NCBI RefSeq assembly: GCF_050864855.1
Contig: NZ_JBOZWW010000048.1
Location: 1 to 64,000, forward strand
DNA length: 64,000 nucleotides
Source of the DNA: Cardinium hertigii_C
GTDB taxonomy: Bacteria; Bacteroidota; Bacteroidia; Cytophagales; Amoebophilaceae
Direction: 5' to 3'
Below are positions 27,854 to 37,076 of the stretch, piece by piece (position 1 is the first letter of the stretch; every line of letters begins with the position of its first letter). The notes under the pieces were generated by a model. That model had not been told where the DNA came from. It did not search any database and saw only the letters and a program-made list of their open reading frames with translations. Position numbers and translations under genes: made by a program.

Positions 27854-28600
27854 TTACCCCCATAAAGCTTCCTGATCTGGTTGAAGGTCGATATTATGGT
27901 AAACCTTTTGTACATCATCGTCATCTTTTAAGCCATCTATAAGCTTGATAAGCTTAAGCAGTGTAGCATCGTTTACTTGCACAAAAGTATGGGCGATATA
28001 CTCTAAACCAGCAAAAGTTGGGGCAATAGACTCTGTTTCCAAGTGTTTTTGTATGTTTCCAAAGTTTGCTACTGGACAAATCACATGGGCACATGCCCCA
28101 TCGTTTTCTAATGCTTCTGCGCCTGCATCTATTAAGCCTAAGGTAAAATCATCATAATCTTTAATATCAACAGAAGCAATGGTAAAAACACCTTTGTAAT
28201 CAAACAAGAAAGTAATGGCCCCATTTTTTTCTAAACTGCCTCCGTATTTGGCAAAAAGAGCCCGCACATTGGCTACGGTTCTAATCAATTTATCGGTCAT
28301 ACAGACCACCATAATCGCCACTCCATGTGGCCCATATCCTTCATAGGTCACTTCATGATACGCAGCTACATCATGGCTACTTGCTTTACTAATCGCACGT
28401 AATATAGCATCTTTTGGCATATTAGCCCCTTTGGCATTTTGAATGGCCAAACGCAATCGTGGGTTAAATTCTGGTTCAGCGCTACCCGTTCTGGCCGCTA
28501 CGGTTAGCTCTTTAACCAGCTTGGTAAATATTTTACTTTTTTTTGCATCATTGATAGTCTTTTTACGCTTTATATTAGACCACTTACTATGTCCTGCCAT
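27854..28600 (-). CDS. YebC/PmpR-family protein
   Basis: This cytoplasmic protein belongs to the YebC/TACO1 family, historically annotated as a transcriptional regulator and now linked also to translation of proline stretches. The family start MAGHSKWSNIKRKK is exact. NPRLRLAIQNAKGANMPKDAI and the VTYEGYGPHGVAIMV motif are present. The 248 residues are normal. It is monocistronic and divergent from the ABC exporter at 29156. Confidence 0.95.
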   Translation of the reverse strand: MAGHSKWSNIKRKKTINDAKKSKIFTKLVKELTVAARTGSAEPEFNPRLRLAIQNAKGANMPKDAILRAISKASSHDVAAYHEVTYEGYGPHGVAIMVVCMTDKLIRTVANVRALFAKYGGSLEKNGAITFLFDYKGVFTIASVDIKDYDDFTLGLIDAGAEALENDGACAHVICPVANFGNIQKHLETESIAPTFAGLEYIAHTFVQVNDATLLKLIKLIDGLKDDDDVQKVYHNIDLQPDQEALWG

Positions 28601-29155
28601 TTTAGTACTTGATTATAAATAAAATATGTAAAAAATATTGACCCTATAGATTGTGGTAGAGAACGGCCGTTATCCAACCAATGGGCCTATACAAATATAG
28701 TTAGATCCTGTAGTTCTGTCGTATTTGTTAAAAAAAACGCTTAAATTAACGTCAATTCTAGATTAGAATTATTGTAAATCAGTTGTATATATATTAGATA
28801 GAGAAGATTTTTCTCTTTTAGTCCATGCAAACACCAAGATAATATCCATTTAAAATAAAGGCGACAGAATCAGCAGAACCTCGCCAATCATCTATTATTG
28901 TTTACATAATTCTTTTTAGCGATATTTATTTGGTCTATTGGCATTAATAAAAAATGTTAGCAGCTGTTGTAATGCATAATTTATACAAACTCTATACTAA
29001 ATGCTATTTTTAGAAACATTATTCTAAAATAATGGATTGAACCCATGCTATGGGTCAAGTGATATAGAAACACATAGAAACACTAAGTCCTATATTCTTA
29101 CACACAACGTTCTTATTGTAAAACATTTTGATTACCTATCAACAAGATAACTACA
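28601..29155. other. Intergenic region with a solitary IS982-like end
   Basis: No gene is visible between two divergent genes. Bases 28746-28767 read TTAACGTCAATTCTAGATTA, nearly identical to the IS982-type left end at 57053-57074. The homology does not continue inward, so it is either an old remnant or a chance match; it also contains a 7-3-7 inverted repeat AATTCTA-GAT-TAGAATT. A small hairpin ACCCAT-GCT-ATGGGT lies at 29041-29055, followed by two copies of ATAGAAACAC (29064-29083). Confidence 0.5.
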
Positions 29156-30931
29156 ATGCCTAAAGAAATGAATGCCTTACCGAGAAATCTCTTTCCTTTT
29201 ATTCTATATTTTGTAAAACGACAATCGGTCCATTTCAGCTTTATGTTCTTTACCATGATATTTTGGCCACTGAATGAATCATTATGCCCTTATTTTATCA
29301 AAATATTGATTAATAAGCTTCTGTTACTTAGACCAGGTATAGATGCCCCTTTTAACTTACTAGCTTTTCCCCTAATTGGACTCTTTTCCTCTTGGTTGCT
29401 CATGGAAATTGCCAACAGATTTCATGGTATGGTATCTATGTATGTTTGGCCAAGGTTTCGAAAAGATATTCGAGAAAGCATTCTTACCTATACACAAGGC
29501 CACGCTCATGGCTATTTTTCTGAACATTTTACAGGAGGACTAGCGAATAAAATTGCAGAGTTACCCCGTGCATGTGCCCACATTTTAGATATTTTTATAT
29601 CTAACTTTTTCTCTACTATACTTACTTTTTGCATTTCATTGGGACTGCTTCTACAGGTACATCCTCTTTTTGGACTCATTTTATTGGTTTTTGTAGCCAT
29701 TTTTGTGGCAGTAACCATTTTAAACATGCAAAATATAAATCATACAGCCAAAACGCATGCAGAAGCCATTTCTGAACTAGATGGCCAAATAGTAGATAGC
29801 CTGGGTGCTATGTTGGCCGTACGTTTATTTGCACGCACATCCTACGAACTCAAGTATCTAAATAAATATCAAACAGATGAAATAAAAAAATCTGAGCAAG
29901 CCTCTTGGGCCATTGAAAAAGCTAATTTTTATAAAGGGTGGCTTACCCTTATTTTTGTGGTAATTACATTTTCTACATTGGTTTATGGATGGAACAACCA
30001 CTGGATTACCATAGGGGATTGTTCACTGGTTACCATGACTTTTTTTAATCTAATGGGATTAGTTTGGCATAGTGCTTTTCATATCACACAGATTGCCAAA
30101 GAAATTGGTATTTCTAATGCTGCACTTTCTATTTTAAGTGCGCCACACGAGATCAAAAATTATCCCAACACACGTCCCCTACTTATTAGCGAAGGAGCTA
30201 TTTATTTGGATAGGGTCACTTTTTATTATAAAGAGAAGACGAATATGTTTAACGAAATTTCTGTTCAGATTAAAGGTGGAGAAAAGGTCGGTTTAGTGGG
30301 TCTATCTGGCTCAGGAAAAACTACTTTCGTCCATCTAATATTGCGTTTGTATAACCTAAATAGTGGGAAGATATTAATAGATAATCAGGATATTTCAAAA
30401 GTATCCCAAGATTCTTTACACGCACAAATCGCCATGATTCCTCAAGATCCGATTCTTTTTCACCGCACGATTTTTGAAAATATCCAATATGGTCGTTTAG
30501 ATGCCGGAGAAGCAGAGGTACTGGAAGCAGCCAAATTAGCACATTGTATTGATTTTATAAAAAATATGAAAAAAGGATTTCAAACGATGGTTGGAGAACG
30601 TGGTGTAAAGCTCTCTGGAGGACAACGGCAACGTATTGCAATTGCGCGTGCGATTTTAAAAAATGCACCCATACTGATTATGGATGAAGCTACTTCTGCA
30701 CTAGATTCTATTACGGAAAAGTGGATCCAAGAAAATTTGAAAGAAGTAACCCAGCATGCAACTGCCTTGGTTGTTGCACATCGTTTGTCTACCTTAAATC
30801 ATATGGATCGGATTTTGGTTTTTGATAAGGGAATCATTGTTGAAGATGGAACTATACCAGCATTACTAGCTAAAAATGGACATTTTGCAAAACTTTGGGA
30901 ACGACAAGCAAATGGATTTATATCGGAATAG
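29156..30931 (+). CDS. ABC exporter, fused membrane and ATPase domains
   Basis: This 591-residue half-transporter has an N-terminal six-helix ABC transmembrane domain (about residues 1-320) and a C-terminal ATPase. Walker A is GLSGSGKT, the Q-loop is MIPQDPILFH, the signature is LSGGQRQR, Walker B is ILIMDEATSALD and the H-loop is VAHRLST. Such proteins work as homodimers or heterodimers to export lipids, peptides or drugs; the substrate cannot be read from the sequence. It is distinct from the MsbA-like protein at 40833. Confidence 0.92.
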   Translation: MPKEMNALPRNLFPFILYFVKRQSVHFSFMFFTMIFWPLNESLCPYFIKILINKLLLLRPGIDAPFNLLAFPLIGLFSSWLLMEIANRFHGMVSMYVWPRFRKDIRESILTYTQGHAHGYFSEHFTGGLANKIAELPRACAHILDIFISNFFSTILTFCISLGLLLQVHPLFGLILLVFVAIFVAVTILNMQNINHTAKTHAEAISELDGQIVDSLGAMLAVRLFARTSYELKYLNKYQTDEIKKSEQASWAIEKANFYKGWLTLIFVVITFSTLVYGWNNHWITIGDCSLVTMTFFNLMGLVWHSAFHITQIAKEIGISNAALSILSAPHEIKNYPNTRPLLISEGAIYLDRVTFYYKEKTNMFNEISVQIKGGEKVGLVGLSGSGKTTFVHLILRLYNLNSGKILIDNQDISKVSQDSLHAQIAMIPQDPILFHRTIFENIQYGRLDAGEAEVLEAAKLAHCIDFIKNMKKGFQTMVGERGVKLSGGQRQRIAIARAILKNAPILIMDEATSALDSITEKWIQENLKEVTQHATALVVAHRLSTLNHMDRILVFDKGIIVEDGTIPALLAKNGHFAKLWERQANGFISE

Positions 30932-31044
30932 GTATTTTTTTATACCTTCTTAGGTTAGTATAAAAAGATTTTTATAACAAATACTTTTTTACCTCAACAA
31001 AAAACTTATTGAACAAATGTACAAAAACTACATACAATTCCCAT

Positions 31045-32646
31045 TTAAGTCAGATCCACCGCTTCTTGAAATGCTTCATAGCTTCCAGGAAATACCTTTA
31101 CTTTCTTGTTTTCGATATACCAAATTTTATTAGCCAACTGCTGGATAAAGTTACGATCATGTGATACAAACAAACAAGTACCTTCATATTCGTGTAGGGC
31201 TTGTCCGAGTGTATCAATAGATTGCATATCTAAATGGTTGGTTGGCTCGTCGAGTACTAGAAAGTTTGCTTGAGAAAGCAGTACCGTTGCTAGGGCAACG
31301 CGTGCTTTTTCGCCACCAGAAAGAACGGCTATTTTTTTATATACATCATCTTTGGTAAAAAGAAACATACCTGCTATGGCACGCAGCTCTTGTTCAGTGC
31401 GCTCATTGCTGTTATGGGCATGCAAAGCTTCTATAATGGTATGTTCTATATTCAAAGCTTCTAACTGATGCTGCGCATAAAAAGCCATCTCTACATTATT
31501 ACCAAAACTTCTTTGTTGTTGCTCGGCTAACGCATGACCAGCTATAATACGCAGCAACGTAGTTTTACCTCGCCCATTTGCACCAATTAATGCGATTTTA
31601 TCTCCTCTGTCAATTTGTACAGTTGCATCTTTTAGAATATTTACGCCACCATAAGACTTATTTATTTTTTCTATTACGGCAATAATTTTACTTGGATTTT
31701 GTTTGACCGTAAACTGGAACTTTATTGTTTTACGATGCACAGTGGGTGCTTCTACTTTCTCGACCTTATCCAATGCTTTAATCCTAGACTGGACCAGTTT
31801 GGCTTTACTAGCCTTTGCTCTAAAACGGTCTATAAATTCTTGCGCGTGTTTAAGCTGTTTTTGTTGATTGGCATAAGCGTTTTCTAGTAACATACTCCTT
31901 TCTGCTTTTTGTATGGCGTAGTCACTGTAGTTGCCTACATAAATGGTAAATTTTTTATCACAAACTTCTACAATTTTAGTAGTAGTACCATCCAAAAAGC
32001 TTCTATCATGCGAAACTACTATAAAAGCACTATCGTAATTCTTTAAATAGGATTCTACCCACTTAATAGACACCAAATCTAGATGGTTGGTTGGTTCATC
32101 CAATATCAACAAAGAAGGCTCTTGCAAAAGCAATTTTGCAAACATAACGCGCATGCGCCATCCGCCTGAAAACTCAGAAAGCGAACGGTCTAAATCCTTG
32201 GTCGCAAAACCCATACCCTCTAACATGGCATCGGTCCTTGACTGTATATCATATCCTCCTATTCTTTCAAAGGTTTCTTGCAGATTCGATAGCTGCATCA
32301 GCAAATCGTCAGAATAGTTTACTTCCATCTCTTGACACAAAGATTCAATCTTTTTTTGCGTAACCAATGCTGTACTAAAAGCTTGCATGGCCACATTGCG
32401 AATGGTATCCTGAGATTGATAAGAAAGTAGGTCCTGATTGAGAAAACCAATGGAACATTCTTTTCTTTTAGTGACTTTTCCACTATCTGGTGCAAGCGTA
32501 CCCGTAATAATCTTTAACAGGGTAGACTTTCCAGCTCCATTAGGACCTACTAGGCCAATTTTATCCTTGGGTTTAATATGTAACGAAGCTGAATCATATA
32601 AAGTTCGTTTGCCCAAATGATAGGTAAGATCATTGATTACAATCAT
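31045..32646 (-). CDS. ABC-F family ATPase (translation factor type)
   Basis: Two ABC ATPase domains are joined by a linker and there is no membrane domain, the ABC-F layout. Walker A motifs are GPNGAGKS and GANGRGKT, signatures are FSGGWRMR and LSGGEKAR, and both Walker B segments contain LDEPTNHLD. The 533 residues fit the EttA/Uup/YbiT group that binds the ribosomal E site and relieves stalled or antibiotic-blocked ribosomes. The subfamily is not assigned. CAAATATA at 32756-32763 (TATATTTG on the coding strand) is a candidate -7 element about 110 bp upstream. Confidence 0.93.
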   Translation of the reverse strand: MIVINDLTYHLGKRTLYDSASLHIKPKDKIGLVGPNGAGKSTLLKIITGTLAPDSGKVTKRKECSIGFLNQDLLSYQSQDTIRNVAMQAFSTALVTQKKIESLCQEMEVNYSDDLLMQLSNLQETFERIGGYDIQSRTDAMLEGMGFATKDLDRSLSEFSGGWRMRVMFAKLLLQEPSLLILDEPTNHLDLVSIKWVESYLKNYDSAFIVVSHDRSFLDGTTTKIVEVCDKKFTIYVGNYSDYAIQKAERSMLLENAYANQQKQLKHAQEFIDRFRAKASKAKLVQSRIKALDKVEKVEAPTVHRKTIKFQFTVKQNPSKIIAVIEKINKSYGGVNILKDATVQIDRGDKIALIGANGRGKTTLLRIIAGHALAEQQQRSFGNNVEMAFYAQHQLEALNIEHTIIEALHAHNSNERTEQELRAIAGMFLFTKDDVYKKIAVLSGGEKARVALATVLLSQANFLVLDEPTNHLDMQSIDTLGQALHEYEGTCLFVSHDRNFIQQLANKIWYIENKKVKVFPGSYEAFQEAVDLT

Positions 32647-32926
32647 GTAATTTTATTTGGTTTTTTTAGCATATTTTAGGGGAAAGTATCGCTTCCAAAC
32701 AGAAATTATACCGCTAAAAAGGCAATTAAACGGTTTTTTCTATCTTAATAGCATGCAAATATAAGATAATTTTCGATATATAATATGCCCACTATGCCAT
32801 GGACACTGAATGGATCAGCTAGAAGGTATAGCCTATATTTGGGCAAGCAAACTAAATATTTTACAAGTTTTAATATATTGAGGTGGTATAGACTATGAAG
32901 CTTTAAGCTATTTTTTAACCTTTTGT

Positions 32927-33796
32927 ATGAAACAAAAAAAACCATTGATTACACCCATCCAACGGCCAGATTGGTTGCGGGTTAAGTTACCTATAGGTAA
33001 GCACTATACAGCTGTGCGTGACATTGTAGACCGGTATAAACTACACACGATTTGTACCAGTGGGAACTGTCCCAATATGGGAGAATGTTGGGGAGCGGGT
33101 ACGGCTACTTTTATGATATTGGGCAATATTTGTACGCGCAGTTGTGCCTTTTGTGCCGTGGCTACCGGACGGCCTACCACCTATGATGAGGAAGAACCAA
33201 AACGGGTTGCAGAAGCCATTCATTTGATGGGGGTTAAACATGCAGTTATTACTTCAGTAAATAGAGATGAACTAAAGGATTGTGGGGCAGAAATTTGGCA
33301 TCAAACGGTAGTAGCCATCAAAGCTTTGAATCCTACTACCACTATAGAAACATTAATTCCAGATGTAAAGGCCATTTGGTGGGCATTAGAGCGGATGATT
33401 AGTGCGGGACAAGACGTGGTTTCTCATAATATAGAAACGGTAGAACGTCTTTATAAAACCGTTCGTCCTCAGGCTAAATATGCACGAAGCTTGGAGCAGC
33501 TTAGACGGATTAAAGCATATGGTAAACGCTCTAAATCGGGTATTATGCTTGGATTAGGAGAAACAGATGGAGAGGTTTATCAAGTAATGGATGATCTACG
33601 CGAGCATGGATTAGATGTTTTAACGCTGGGTCAATATTTGCAGCCTACCAAACAACACCTTGAAGTAGCTGCTTTTATACATCCAGATAAATTTGCCCAT
33701 TTTAAAGAGGAGGCCCTCAAACGGGGCTTTTCCTATGTAGAATCAGGTCCACTTGTACGCTCCTCATACCATGCAGAACGACACGTACAAAAATAA
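32927..33796 (+). CDS. lipA: Lipoyl synthase LipA
   Basis: LipA is a radical SAM enzyme that inserts two sulfurs into octanoyl groups on lipoyl domains of dehydrogenase complexes and the glycine cleavage system. The radical SAM cluster is CTRSCAFC and the auxiliary cluster motif is CTSGNCPNMGEC. The C-terminal RSSYHAE motif supplies the Ser ligand. The 289 residues are normal. The usual partner lipB is not adjacent. TATATTTG at 32834-32841 is a candidate promoter element about 90 bp upstream. Confidence 0.96.
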   Translation: MKQKKPLITPIQRPDWLRVKLPIGKHYTAVRDIVDRYKLHTICTSGNCPNMGECWGAGTATFMILGNICTRSCAFCAVATGRPTTYDEEEPKRVAEAIHLMGVKHAVITSVNRDELKDCGAEIWHQTVVAIKALNPTTTIETLIPDVKAIWWALERMISAGQDVVSHNIETVERLYKTVRPQAKYARSLEQLRRIKAYGKRSKSGIMLGLGETDGEVYQVMDDLREHGLDVLTLGQYLQPTKQHLEVAAFIHPDKFAHFKEEALKRGFSYVESGPLVRSSYHAERHVQK

Positions 33797-34113
33797 AGCT
33801 TATAGTGGACAGAAAAATTAGGACAGAAAAATAATTAAATTGTTTCCTATAGTTTTAATTGGCCCTCTCGTGTCTGTAGATGATTTTGTATAGGCATCTG
33901 TCTTATCCTCAATTTTGGTTATTATGCGACCATAAGTTTAGAAAGGTGAGTTAAAAGTAATACAATCATTGACTTCTTCTTCGACTTAGTAGTCACTCAA
34001 TCCATACCAATGCTCAAGCAAGAGCATTTTAAATAAAAAAGGGAACTATAGAGGTTTGCCTGATAAACGTAAGCCTTTAGGATAATAAAATTGAATTATT
34101 TCTATTGTCTTCC
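33797..34113. other. Intergenic region, possible decayed sequence
   Basis: It contains a short imperfect repeat (GGACAGAAAAATTAGGACAG near 33808-33827). No intact ORF, RNA gene or recognisable IS end is present. It may be a decayed gene but I cannot name one. Confidence 0.4.
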
Positions 34114-35013
34114 CTATTTAAAAATTTTCATGATAGATGGTACTAATTGATTATTTTTAATTTTTTTAATTTTTTTAATTTTCATCATATCTATTAGGTC
34201 ATTGATAGCTTCTATAACCTTTGATGCTAATAGTATATTATTTGTAATTTTTGCTTCCTTGAAATATGATTCTAAATCATGTTTGCTTATTTCTCCATTT
34301 GTCTTGTTTATATTATCATTGATTTTACTATAAAATCGAATAACATTCCGGAATGAATCGTATTGCCCTGCATGCTTTATTATAAGTTTCAGTTCCCTTA
34401 ATTTTTCTTTTTGTTTATCTCTTAGTTGACCATCATCATCTTTTTTACGTGTATATATTATCATATTTATACGATCTTGTATTGTCTTTAGCGTCTTGTC
34501 CATATTCAATTCTTTTATACGGGGTATATGTTGATGTACATTGGCTACATTTGATTTGAAATCTGACGTAAAGAATTGTATAGGTTTTATAGAATCTCTT
34601 TCGGAAGTTGGCCTGATATTTGGTATTTGTTTTCCTTCTGTTTTTTCAAGAATGGTTGATCTACTTGCACATTGAACCATCTCATCATTATATGCATCGT
34701 CTTTAGCCATTGTAGATGTACTATGTGGTTCCACTCTATTTTCTCTACGATCTAATGATCCTAGTTTGGTGAGCCATTCCTTCAAACAGACCTCCATTTT
34801 ACATGCCTCTTCTATCGTTATATCTATAGTTTTTAAGATACCTTGACCTTTTACTTTATTTTGCTGCCATATTTGGTGGTTATTTAATATACGATCAGTA
34901 TGTATTGGTTTTTTAGTGCTTTTAAATTTAGATGGGATGGCTTCTTTACATGCACGCCCTGTTAAAACTAGTGTGGCACAACACACGAGGCCCTTAGTTA
35001 ATAAACGTTTCAT
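34114..35013 (-). CDS. Secreted protein of unknown family (possible effector-operon partner)
   Basis: This 299-residue protein has an N-terminal signal (KGLVCCATLVLTGRAC) that could be lipidated at the Cys, although the lipobox is imperfect. The mature part is hydrophilic and helical, with basic and Ile/Lys-rich C-terminal stretches (IDLMMKIKKIKKIKNN). Lys-Ile repeats at the C-terminus arise from an ATTTTTTTA-like repeat near 34155-34182. I recognise no family. It starts 51 bp after the EPIYA-motif gene on the same strand, so the two are probably co-expressed. Its role is unknown. Confidence 0.6.
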   Translation of the reverse strand: MKRLLTKGLVCCATLVLTGRACKEAIPSKFKSTKKPIHTDRILNNHQIWQQNKVKGQGILKTIDITIEEACKMEVCLKEWLTKLGSLDRRENRVEPHSTSTMAKDDAYNDEMVQCASRSTILEKTEGKQIPNIRPTSERDSIKPIQFFTSDFKSNVANVHQHIPRIKELNMDKTLKTIQDRINMIIYTRKKDDDGQLRDKQKEKLRELKLIIKHAGQYDSFRNVIRFYSKINDNINKTNGEISKHDLESYFKEAKITNNILLASKVIEAINDLIDMMKIKKIKKIKNNQLVPSIMKIFK

Positions 35014-35064
35014 ATAGTTTTTATTTTATGTTTAGTATACTAACTCGTTTGCTTCTTTTTTCGA

Positions 35065-35568
35065 TTACAATTCGGTAGTCTGCTCTTTAACTAAGTTTCC
35101 ATAGGTATGACCTTCAAATAGCTCCGAATAGACATGCTCTTCAGGATTCTCTTCACCTATGGTTGCATAGATAGGCTCTTCAATCTTTGTATCAATAGGA
35201 TCTGAATATATAGATTGCTTTTTGATGTTTTCAAATGGCTCTGCATAGATGATAGGATGGTTATAGGTGGGATCCAATGATGGCTGTGGTATAGAGGATA
35301 TCTCTTCGGATAATAGTCTTCGTACTGCTTTAGAATTACTTGCTAGCCTCTTAAAGGCATCTTCTAGCGCAGCGAGTTTCTCAATTGTTTCTTGTTTTTT
35401 CTCTGGGTTAGATATAATCGAAGTATATGCGCTATCTGGTTGTAGCATTTTTTGCTGAGATGACGAGAGGGTCTTCGAGGTACACGTATTGCTATTTAGT
35501 ATCAGCATTCCGCTGCTGGTTAATAACCATTTTGCAGTATGAATTGTTTTGTTTTTTATGAATTGCAT
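35065..35568 (-). CDS. Secreted EPIYA-motif tyrosine-repeat protein (candidate effector)
   Basis: This 167-residue protein has a short signal-like N-terminus (AKWLLTSSGMLILNSNTC), a short helical region (about residues 55-90) and a C-terminal array of tyrosine motifs: IIYAEPF (Tyr108), SIYSDPI (Tyr121), EPIYATIG (Tyr134), HVYSELF (Tyr147) and HTYGNL (Tyr156). The first four tyrosines are exactly 13 residues apart, so the tail is a tandem 13-residue repeat. One copy is a perfect EPIYA motif. In established cases (CagA, Tarp, AnkA, Bartonella Bep proteins) such motifs are phosphorylated by host Src/Abl-type kinases after delivery and then bind SH2 proteins. The same function here is inference. 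No secretion-system gene is nearby and the export route is unknown. A candidate -7 element lies at 35682-35689 on the complementary strand. Confidence 0.7.
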   Translation of the reverse strand: MQFIKNKTIHTAKWLLTSSGMLILNSNTCTSKTLSSSQQKMLQPDSAYTSIISNPEKKQETIEKLAALEDAFKRLASNSKAVRRLLSEEISSIPQPSLDPTYNHPIIYAEPFENIKKQSIYSDPIDTKIEEPIYATIGEENPEEHVYSELFEGHTYGNLVKEQTTEL

Positions 35569-35792
35569 ATGGTTATTTTTTTTGTTTTATTTGTAGATCA
35601 GTGCTATAAATTTGCTTAATCTATCGGATTAAGCTTAAGCGTTGTGTTATTAAAAATGATAAGCAAATTCTGATTTATATCCAAATATATAGTAGGGCTT
35701 ATTTTTATTTTTTCTAGATCGATGTATTGTAATGCACGGGGATCGTATAGAGGAGTATCTACAGCCTTTTGGGATACCACTAAAAATGGTTT

Positions 35793-36662
35793 TTATTTCC
35801 ATCTTCTATGTGACCAAAGCCAACAGGCTGGATTGTTCAAAATATCTGCTTCGAGTCTTTGAGTATAACGTTCTGCAATCTCTTGAACCGATAGTTCGAC
35901 AGGTGTTTCTGCTAATAATATAGGCCTTACTCGATATTGTCCCCGTTTGATGCGCTCTGTTTGAATGTAAAAAATGGGATGGTTATACTTTTGGGCTAGT
36001 TTGGCGGCGGTTAAGGTAACAGTGGTCGATTGGGCTAAGAAAGTAGTACCATAGCCGTTTCGCTTATGCAATGGAGCTTGGTCTATTAAGAGTGTAGTAG
36101 CCTGAGGAGACCCTTTGTAGGTAGTCATATGTCTGAATAGGCTAACCATCGGAATGGCTTTTCGTTGAAAACGGCTTCTTATACGCAGTGCCATACGATC
36201 TATGCCTTTATGGTGTAAGGGTTGATAGCCTGCACATATGGTATAAGATGTCTGTAACGCAAGGGCGTTTGCAGCCCATTCCCAATTGCCAAAATGACCC
36301 GAAACCAATATAATCGATTGATTCCTTTTATAAAATTTTTCTATAGCTTCTATATCTTCAAGGGTAATGTGTTGCAAAAGTTGTTGAGACGTTATCGTGC
36401 AAGCTTTTATTTGTTCTAATAGTAGCTCACATAGACATCGGTAAAAGAATTTTTCTATTTGTTTACGTTCACGAACCGTTTTAGTAGCAAAAACATACAT
36501 TAAATTTTGTACGACTACTTCTTTTCTATAACCGATCAGGTAGTAGACTATTATATAGCATAAATCTGATACACAATATAATAGAGAAAGCGGTAAAAAA
36601 GAAAGTAGATAACATAAAGCGTATACAATAGACATGACCAAAAGGAAATTTTTGGAAAACAA
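35793..36662 (-). CDS. Lipid A acyltransferase (LpxL/HtrB family)
   Basis: This inner-membrane lysophospholipid-type acyltransferase of 289 residues has an N-terminal membrane segment (LLVMSIVYALCYLLSFLPLS). The catalytic motif HFGNWE fits H-X4-D/E, and ALLIDQAP-like and C-terminal LWSHRRWK motifs are typical of LpxL/HtrB. It adds a secondary acyl chain to lipid A or its precursor. Together with lpxB it supports a working lipid A pathway. It is monocistronic. Confidence 0.9.
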   Translation of the reverse strand: MFSKNFLLVMSIVYALCYLLSFLPLSLLYCVSDLCYIIVYYLIGYRKEVVVQNLMYVFATKTVRERKQIEKFFYRCLCELLLEQIKACTITSQQLLQHITLEDIEAIEKFYKRNQSIILVSGHFGNWEWAANALALQTSYTICAGYQPLHHKGIDRMALRIRSRFQRKAIPMVSLFRHMTTYKGSPQATTLLIDQAPLHKRNGYGTTFLAQSTTVTLTAAKLAQKYNHPIFYIQTERIKRGQYRVRPILLAETPVELSVQEIAERYTQRLEADILNNPACWLWSHRRWK

Positions 36663-36781
36663 TTATCCGTAATACATTTTACATTTACTTTGCTTTAAGC
36701 AAATAGTAAAGGGGTTGTTAATCCTACTTATAGTAGCAATACAAACCAGCTATAAAGATTCTATCGAGTTTGTTTAATCAA

Positions 36782-36920
36782 ATAACCTCAATATTGGATC
36801 GGGATTAGCAATTAAAAAAGGTTAAAAATTTTTATGTTTTAAATTTGAAAATGAAAAGAATAAACAAATTACCAAATAAGCTGATTGTGAATATATCAAA
36901 ATTAGTTGCAATATACGGTA
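36782..36920 (+). mobile_element. Degenerate IS982-type left end
   Basis: This gap segment aligns with the IS982 copies at 57053 and 60230: the terminal region, the stretch AAAAAAGGTTAAAAA, then TTTTAAATTTG, and the transposase start. At 36887 the sequence would read VNISKLVAIYG, against MNVSKLVEIYYT in the better copy. Many substitutions show it is old. The rest of 36663-37076 contains nothing else apart from the valS promoter candidate. Confidence 0.6.
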
Positions 36921-37027
36921 TTTCCATTTCATATAGAGCAATAACATAGACCAATAACAAAATTACCTCTGCTTATGAACAAAATGCTTTAGGCAGTTAA
37001 ATGATAGGATAATGCATAGAAGCGAAT

Positions 37028-37035
37028 TATATTTG
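37028..37035 (+). promoter_or_regulatory. Candidate -7 element for valS
   Basis: TATATTTG matches TAnnTTTG. It would place the transcription start near 37042, which makes the ATG at 37047 too close and supports the ATG at 37077. Confidence 0.45.
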
Positions 37036-37076
37036 TCATATTTTTAATGCTTAAACCTTTTTCCAATCCAAAACCA

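Noticed and set aside
28746..28767. Solitary IS982-like end as a complete element
   Set aside because: Homology is limited to about 22 bp and overlaps a local inverted repeat; not enough to call an element.
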